Source: Anadara kagoshimensis (taxonomy: Eukaryota; Mollusca; Bivalvia; Arcoida; Arcidae). Taken from it: 64,000 nucleotides of DNA. Shown one piece after another: positions 59,183 to 64,000 of this stretch (the first letter of the stretch is position 1; the number at the start of each line of letters is the position of its first letter). The DNA lies in NCBI GenBank assembly GCA_021292105.1, contig CM037869.1, positions 2,637,001 to 2,701,000 on the forward strand, read 5' to 3'. Below the pieces are notes generated by a model. That model saw only the letters and a list, made by a program, of their open reading frames with translations. It did no database searches and was not told the DNA's origin. A program made the translations under genes and the position numbers.

Positions 59183-62100
59183 ATGACATCACATCAGACA
59201 AGAGACCTACCTATAGACAGAGGCTGGGCATGGGTAGTGTGTGCAGGTAAAATTGCTAATTACGAAAACATTTTGCGGTTACTACGGGTTTTCACATGTG
59301 GCGGGTGTAACTGGCTAAACAGGAGATACGTAACCTTCCGGAACACCCGGCCTCACGTGCACTTCCTTGGTGGAAGTTTACGTGTCAGTTTTAAAACTTA
59401 TACGTTGCTTTGGGATGGTGATTTACACATGGAATATTTGTTTTTGATTGGCTTAATGTTATTTTGAATATAATTGACGTAAGTTATTCCGTGTTGCTTT
59501 CAATCTCAATTTTGGTTTTACACGTGGAAGGTGTACCTAGCGACACAGGAGGTTATCCGGAAGCACCCTGAAATTGACCATGGACTGGTATGTTTTTTTT
59601 TGACTCTTTGATAACATATTTTTGTTTTAACTCGCATAAACATTTTTTTAAAATAAATCATCACAAGATAATAATCAAAATAAATAAAAATGTTAATAGG
59701 TGCATAAACATGTACAACAACTATGAATTGACTATTTGGCAAAATAAGGCTTTTTGTTACAACATGTTTCGTTGAAATATTTCTGTTTTGAGGCGTGGTT
59801 AAGTCGTTTTGTATTTTTTGTTACAGCATGTTTCGTTGAAGTTTTTCTGTTTTGAGGCATGGTTAAGTCGGTTTGTATCTTTTTGTTACAGCATGTTTCG
59901 TTGAAATATTCCTGTTTTGAGGCATGGTTAAGTCGGTTTGTATCTTTTTGTTACAGCATGTTTCGTTGAAATATTCCTGTTTTGAGGCGTGGTTAAGTCG
60001 TTTTGTATCTTTTTGTTACAGCATGTTTCGTTGAAGTATTCCTGTTTGGCGGCGTGGTAAAGTCGTTTTGTATTTTTTTGTTACAGCATGTTTCGTTAAA
60101 GTATTTCTGTTTTGAGGCGTGGTTAAGTCGTTTTGTATTTTTTGTTACAGCATGTTTCGTTGAAGTTTTTCTGTTTTGAGGCATGGTTAAGTCGTTTTTT
60201 TTATCTTTTTGTTACAGCATGTTTCGTTGAAGTATTTCTGTTTTTCGGCGTGGTAAAGTCGTTTTGTTTCTTTTTGTTACAGCATGTTTCGTTAAAGTAT
60301 TTCTATTTTGAGGCGTGGTTAAGTCGTTTTGTTTTGTTTTTTTTTTTGTTACAGCATGTTTCGTTGAAGTATTACTGTTGGAGGCGTGGTAAAATCGTTT
60401 TGTATCTTTTTGTTACAGCATGTTTCGTTGAAGTATTCCTGTTTGGCGGCGTGGTAAAGTCGTTTTTTATTTTTTTGTTACAACATGTTTCGTTGAAGTA
60501 TTTCTGTTTTGAATCGTGGTTAAGTCGTTTTGTATCTTTTTGTTACAGCAAGTTTCGTTGAAGTATTTCTGTTTTGAGGCGTGGTTAAGTCGTTTTGTAT
60601 CTTTTTGTTACAGCATGTTTCGTTGAAGTATTCCTGTTTTGAGGCATGGTTAAGTCGTTTTGTATATTTTTTGTTACAGCATGTTTCGTTGAAGTATTCC
60701 TGTTTTGAGGCATGGTTAAGTGGTTTTGTATCTTTTTGTTACAGCATGTTTCGTTGAAGTATTCCTGTTTTGAGGCGTGGTTAAGTCGTTTTGTATCTTT
60801 TTTGTTACAGCATGTTTCGTTGAAGTATTCCTGTTTGGAGGCGTGGTTAAGTCGTTTTGTATATTTTTTGTTACAGCATGTTTCGTTGAAGTATTCCTGT
60901 TTTGAGGCGTGGTTAAGTCGTTTTGTATCTTTTTTGTTACAGCATGTTTCGTTGAAGTATTCCTGTTTGGCGGCGTGGTAAAGTCGTTTTGTATCTTTTT
61001 TGTTACAGCATGTTTCGTTGAAGTATTCCTGTTTGGCGGCGTGGTTAAGTCGTTTGGTATCTTTTTGTTACAGCATGTTTCGTTGAAGTATTCCTGTTTG
61101 GCGGCGTGGTTAAGTCGTTTGGTATCTTTTTGTTACAGCATGTTTCGTTGAAGTATTCCTGTTTGGCGGCGTGGTAAAGTCGTTTGGTATATTTTTTGTG
61201 GAATACCTAGAAGCCTATGACACTACAGCATCAAACGTCTCATTGATCATATCTGTACAGTTTATAATGTCCAGTGTAATAGGTAAATATACGCATACGT
61301 TTATAACTATCAATTCGAATTGTCTTTTAATAAATTTAATTCGTTTAATGATTTTTCAATCTCATTCAGGAGAAATTCATTGATATGGAGACGTCACCAG
61401 CAATAGGGGAAATGGTAGAAACATTTACCTTTGATATGCGTCAGGGTAACGTTTCAGGGAGGGTGTTTAACGTCCCAAGCCTTACGTGACACGGGACATC
61501 GATTTTTAAGGTCTCTTCTGAAGTTCCCTGTGACTTTCATTCCTGAATGCCGAGTGCTTGGCGAAAGAACAGTCGATTTTAATTTCAAGTCTCGATCAGA
61601 TCCCGACTCGAACCCACGATCTCCCACATACTAAGCGAGCACTCTAGCAACTGAGCTACCGTAGTAGTTGATCACATTGTAGGCGAACGCTCTAAATTAG
61701 TGTTTAACATTTGATATTCCCAGGGATTATAAAAATTACATGCCAAACAACCCTCTGCAAAATCTAAAGCAATATTGATTACTAGATAACCCCAATGGTG
61801 ATTTCAATGTTAATTGTATCAACAAAGAAACTAGCTGTTAGATGACCAGTGCAATGACTTAATGTCTTACCACTTTGACACAACTTTATATTCGGATAAT
61901 ACAAGGAGTTTATACACAAATCAGTGAACTCAATTTTCACTTCGTAACCGATTTCTTAAGACCCAACTCTCCTGCCGAGCTGTGTTCTGCTTTTAAATTT
62001 ACATGTAGTTTTTCGCGTTCAAATAATACTTCTTTAGTTTTATTTTGCCGTCTTTTTTAGGATTATTAGCCCTGACCATTGGACCCTTGTTTTTCTCACA

Positions 62101-62640
62101 TCGATGTCTGACAATTTTTGGCGGGATTATGTGTTCGTCTGCCTATGTTGTAAATGCCTATGCTCCTAGTATATCTGTTGTCCTCGTCGGAACCGGCATA
62201 CTGTACGGTAAGTAATCAGTAAGTGAATCTAAAATCTCACCATAACTTTGATCACAACTGTAATAGCTAACTAAATACATGTAGTCTCTTCGGGGCAAAT
62301 GCCTGCTTAGGCGACATCGCATCCGGGGCAAAGTACTCGATGTATTTTAAGTCCAACAGTGCCATGTTACATTTATTCTCAATTTTGATTACACGACTAT
62401 GGGGAGTAGCTTGCTTAACGTGATGTGCTTACACTTCCTGATCACACCCGGTCTCTTTTTCATGGAATTCACGTGTTTTAACTTTAGCTACCAGTTTCAA
62501 AGGTTTTACATAGGTTTGGGATTGTGATCTGAATATTGACTGTTGTGCTTCGTTTTGATCAAAGGGAATGAACGCAATATTTTCAATTTGTAACATATGT
62601 ATACATTTGCCGCTTTCACAGCTTGTGATGTGCAGTAGCT

Positions 62641-62689
<49 letters not shown>

Positions 62690-63919
62690 ATTTGTTTACT
62701 TTTTCAAACAATTTTTAAATACATCGTCCTATTCTCGTTTCAGGAATAGGTGGATCATTTACGCATGGACCTGCAACTATCATGATCGGTAAATACTTTA
62801 AAAAAAGACTTGGATTTGCAAATGGCGCATTTAAAATCGGAGCAGGACTCGGAAGTTTTGCGTTCCCGCCAATTCTTCGTTACCTGTTAGATACCTATGG
62901 ATTGCAAGGCACACTTTTAATTGTATCAGGGCTGTTGTTGAATATCATTCCATGTGGCGCACTTCTACGACCGATTGAGTTTTATCAAAAGACAAACAAA
63001 GAACAAGATAAAGACACAGAAAAAGAAGATTTGTTAAAACCGCGTGCACTAAAAGAAAACACGAAAAACGTACAGGAAAATATCAAGAACGGAAATGGGT
63101 ATATGGAGTTATTTCCCTTTGCTTCAAGTGACAATATTTCTAAAAATGAATATACAAGAGTTAGGACTTATACCGAATCTGATTATAAACCAAAAACAGA
63201 AATTAAAAAATCCAAACCACATGCTAACCATTTCTTAGATTCTTTATCCACAAATAGTGCGGCTCTATGTGGAAGTGTAGGTGATGTGTGCGGAAGTATT
63301 CCCTTCATCGACAAGACACGAAAAGAAACCATTACAAATAACGATAACAAAAATGATGTCAATTCTGATATACAGACCAAATCGGCATATACCGATGACT
63401 ATAAGGATGATAAAAAGACGAAATCTATTAATATAAAGGAAATTTTAAAGACGATATTTAACAGAAAACTGTTACGCAATAAATTATTTATACTTTTCTT
63501 GGCATCAACGTCGTTAGGTTTATGTGGCACAGCTTTAATAAATAGTTTTATTCCTCCACATGCAAAAGATATCGGTATAAGCGACCAAAATATTGCTATT
63601 TTAATATCAATCTTTGGAGGTGCAGATTTACTGGGGAGATTTTTAATGGCAGTAATTGCAGATCACTGCGTAAGACGATATGCATTGTTAGGTTTTGTGA
63701 TGGTCGTTGCAGGCGTAGTGTGTCAGTTGATTGCTTTCTTACAGACGTTCTGGAGTCTTGCATTATTTGCTTCCATAACGGGTTTGTGTTCTGGAGTTTA
63801 TTTTGCTGTTATCGCTGTTGTGTTAATTGATTTTGTTGGTATAGAACATCTGTCCGGAGGATATGGTATTTGTCAGTTAATTAATGGTATGACACTAACG
63901 GCTGTATCGCCTCTCCTAG
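59183..63919 (+). CDS. SLC16 / monocarboxylate-transporter-like protein, 3' end outside window
   Basis: Coding exons seen: 59183-59246, 61139-61282, 62061-62207 and 62744-63919; GT-AG introns, phases consistent, 510 residues so far. A 5' untranslated acceptor sits just before the start ('tctctttacag', ending 59160). Residues 12-17 (DRGWAW) are the family signature before helix 1, normally [DE]G[GS][WF][GA]W; Arg replaces the first Gly. Helix 1 reads CFVEVFLFGGVVKSFGIFFV. The second half of the N-domain has GKYFKKRLGFANGAFKIGAG. A long hydrophilic loop (about residues 202-354, rich in Lys/Glu/Asp/Asn) separates the two six-helix halves. The C-half begins LFILFLASTSLGLCGTALIN and runs to CQLINGMTLTAVSPLLG at the last donor. 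The substrate cannot be told; many invertebrate members are orphan solute carriers. Intron 1 carries a minisatellite made from its own exon 2 start. Confidence 0.92.
59285..59460 (+). repeat. Penelope-like 3' end in SLC16-like intron 1
   Basis: 'cacatgtggcgggtgtaact', 'taaccttccggaacacccgg' and 'cttccttggtggaagtttac', ending 'aatatttgtttttgattggc'. Confidence 0.75.
59510..59605 (+). repeat. short Penelope-like 3' fragment with internal deletion
   Basis: 'ttttacacgtggaaggtgta' and 'ggaagcaccctg' run directly into the terminal 'tggactggtatgttttttt'. Confidence 0.6.
59751..61190 (+). repeat. minisatellite of exon 2 acceptor plus exon start, about 22 units
   Basis: Unit of about 64-67 bp: a T-rich tract, 'tgttacag', then 'catgtttcgttgaagtattc' and a 'ggcgtggttaagtcgtttt' end. 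The final unit, at 61126-61190, is the genuine start of coding exon 2, whose acceptor AG is at 61137-61138. Unit length varies mainly in the T run. Most upstream copies have 'ttttgaggc' where the real exon has 'tttggcggc'. The copies nearest the exon (from about 60950) are the most similar to it. Confidence 0.95.
61365..61668 (-). repeat. tRNA-headed SINE in SLC16-like intron 2
   Basis: On the minus strand the head is 'tagctcagttgctagagtgc' (A box, near 61658) and 'cgtgggttcgagtcggga' (B box, near 61608). The body has 'actgttctttcgccaagcac', and the tail reaches 61370. Confidence 0.8.
62315..62560 (+). repeat. Penelope-like 3' end in SLC16-like intron 3
   Basis: 'tggggagtagcttgcttaac' and 'acacccggtctctttttcat' in family order. 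It begins within the RT tail region ('ggcaaagtactcgatgtatt', diverged). Confidence 0.65.
62646..62687. repeat. GA microsatellite in SLC16-like intron 3
   Basis: About 21 uninterrupted GA repeats. Confidence 0.95.
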
Positions 63920-64000
63920 GTAAGTTGGAGTATAGACAAACAACGCTTTTGCATGTTTACTTGACTATTGCTTTAAATATTGATTATTAGCCGATTCATT

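Noticed and set aside
60133..61151. Open frames of 80-142 codons with repeated TACFVEVFLF / LLQHVSLKY peptides
   Set aside because: They are readings of the minisatellite in different frames; only the last unit belongs to a coding exon.

Overview
This is a 64 kb piece of an AT-rich, intron-containing animal genome. It is most likely from a bivalve mollusc. The reasons are GT-AG introns in every gene, tRNA-headed SINEs with the 'gggacgttaaac' type of 3' end that I associate with molluscs, and dense microsatellites, MITEs and retroelement fragments. The species call is an inference; nothing in the window fixes it.

Five protein-coding loci are supported. From left to right: (1) a complete five-exon FAXC / failed-axon-connections-like gene on the minus strand (7418-11857, 288 aa). 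(2) A small five-exon plus-strand gene whose second exon encodes a CIDE-N-like domain (14387-18797, 144 aa). (3, 4) Two paralogous three-exon plus-strand genes for tiny proline-rich single-pass membrane proteins (31954-34546, 100 aa; 48641-50610, 94 aa), carried by the two arms of a segmental duplication (about 28365-40443 and 45327-51798). (5) The 5' four coding exons of an SLC16/monocarboxylate-transporter-like gene, cut by the window end (59183-63919).

Most of the rest is repeats. One retroelement dominates. It has a Penelope-like reverse transcriptase, and its best copy (27310-28364) has a YIDD active site. Its 3' end recurs about 25 times on both strands as 5'-truncated fragments. A 4.76 kb L1/Tx1-like LINE (35431-40186) with a 12-15 bp target-site duplication and a 45-A tail sits inside duplication arm A; arm B holds the empty site. 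TIR and fold-back elements, tRNA-derived SINEs and several minisatellites fill the remaining intergenic and intronic space.

Two hidden structures stand out. First, type-I hammerhead ribozyme motifs lie in about 290-bp units. One unit (28429-28718) is present in arm A and absent at the matching point of arm B. Another locus has two hammerheads 291 bp apart in arm A but only one in arm B. This is how a retrozyme or the terminal repeats of a Penelope-like element would look. Second, the about 1.4 kb minisatellite in intron 1 of the SLC16 gene is not random. Each of about 22 units of about 65 bp is a copy of the exon 2 splice acceptor plus the first about 50 nt of exon 2 (transmembrane helix 1), so the real acceptor is preceded by a ladder of about 21 decoys.
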